Shown in pieces: positions 6,633 to 6,941 of a stretch of DNA of 6,941 bases. The position numbers and the translations under genes were made by a program. The DNA is taken from positions 1 to 6,941 of the forward strand of contig CAMWQZ010000056.1 in assembly GCA_947176515.1 (NCBI GenBank), given 5' to 3'. Source of the DNA: an uncultured Bacteroidales bacterium. GTDB lineage: Bacteria > Bacteroidota > Bacteroidia > Bacteroidales > Muribaculaceae. The notes beneath the pieces are model-generated. The model was not told where the DNA came from. It saw only the letters and a program-made list of their open reading frames with translations, and ran no database searches. Every line of letters starts with the position of its first letter. The first letter of the stretch is position 1.

Positions 6633-6941
6633 TTATAAAGATGCGATATATGCGTCCATTTCAGCAGTGTGCTCATCGAAACTCTTCAAGAGTTCAAGCT
6701 GAGCGATAGTGCGCTGAAGATTATGCTCAGGATGCTGAATCTTGAAATAAACATCACCCTTCAGGTAGTCAGTGAGGAAGCGAACAGCAGTCATGTATGT
6801 CAGCAGTTTGGCACCGAAGGGGAGCATTTTTTTCTCAATATCAGTTAGCATCGGAGCTGCAGTTTCAATATATCCTTTTGTGAAAGCGCGGAACACATCC
6901 ATATTTACGCCAATACGAGACAGGTCTGGATCATCTTCTGC
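6633..6941 (-). CDS. C-terminal part of an aminoglycoside-phosphotransferase-like (N-acetylhexosamine) kinase
   Basis: The reading frame is open through the right edge (AEDDPDLSRIGVN precedes the first internal Met), so the ATG at 6902 is not the start and the gene begins outside the window. The visible 103 residues read FTKGYIETAAPMLTDIEKK, then LPFGAKLLTYMTAVRFLTDY, LKGDVYFK and HPEHNLQRTIAQLELLKSF. I recognise this as the end of the Bacteroidales APH-family proteins related to N-acetylhexosamine 1-kinase, often mislabelled as mucin desulfatase. The catalytic loop is upstream and cannot be checked. Such a kinase would phosphorylate amino sugar in the cytoplasm, which fits the GH109 gene that follows 22 bp later. 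Specificity for GalNAc or GlcNAc is inference. Confidence 0.75.
   Translation of the reverse strand, partial: AEDDPDLSRIGVNMDVFRAFTKGYIETAAPMLTDIEKKMLPFGAKLLTYMTAVRFLTDYLKGDVYFKIQHPEHNLQRTIAQLELLKSFDEHTAEMDAYIASL

Overview
The window looks like part of a polysaccharide-utilisation locus (PUL) from a gut-type member of the Bacteroidales. The evidence is a SusC-type TonB-dependent transporter, a SusR-like membrane-bound regulator, a lipoprotein of glycoside hydrolase family 109 (GH109), AT-rich intergenic DNA, and a promoter of the Bacteroidetes type (TTTG, 20 bp, TAnnTTTG). The exact family, for example Bacteroidaceae or Muribaculaceae, cannot be decided from the sequence alone.

Every gene reads on the minus strand, so the biological order runs from high to low coordinates. 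First comes the C-terminal part of an aminoglycoside-phosphotransferase-like sugar kinase, open at the right edge (6633 to 6941). After 22 bp comes a GH109-type lipoprotein (5195-6610), then after 37 bp a SusR-like regulator (3511-5157). A 369-bp non-coding region (3142-3510) follows. Then come susC (49-3141 as it reads, restored end at 29) and probably the first codons of susD (14 down to 1).

The parts suggest salvage of an alpha-linked N-acetylgalactosamine glycan, such as a mucin O-glycan. The SusC/SusD pair would import the glycan, the GH109 enzyme would release GalNAc in the cell envelope, and the kinase would phosphorylate the amino sugar in the cytoplasm. The regulator would sense the ligand through its periplasmic domain and act on the susC promoter. 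Substrate and kinase specificity are inferred from family membership and gene neighbourhood.

Two things stand out. (1) The susC gene has a single net frameshift close to its 3' end. The original frame continues intact beyond it and encodes a textbook SusC C-terminus ending in Phe. (2) The non-coding region before susC is richly structured: a 21-bp perfect palindrome, a consensus promoter, and a strong hairpin with a U-tract placed about 90-130 nt into the predicted transcript but still 77 bp before the susC start codon. The loop of that hairpin is complementary to a segment just upstream. This points to transcription attenuation of the PUL, or to a separate small RNA of about 130 nt.
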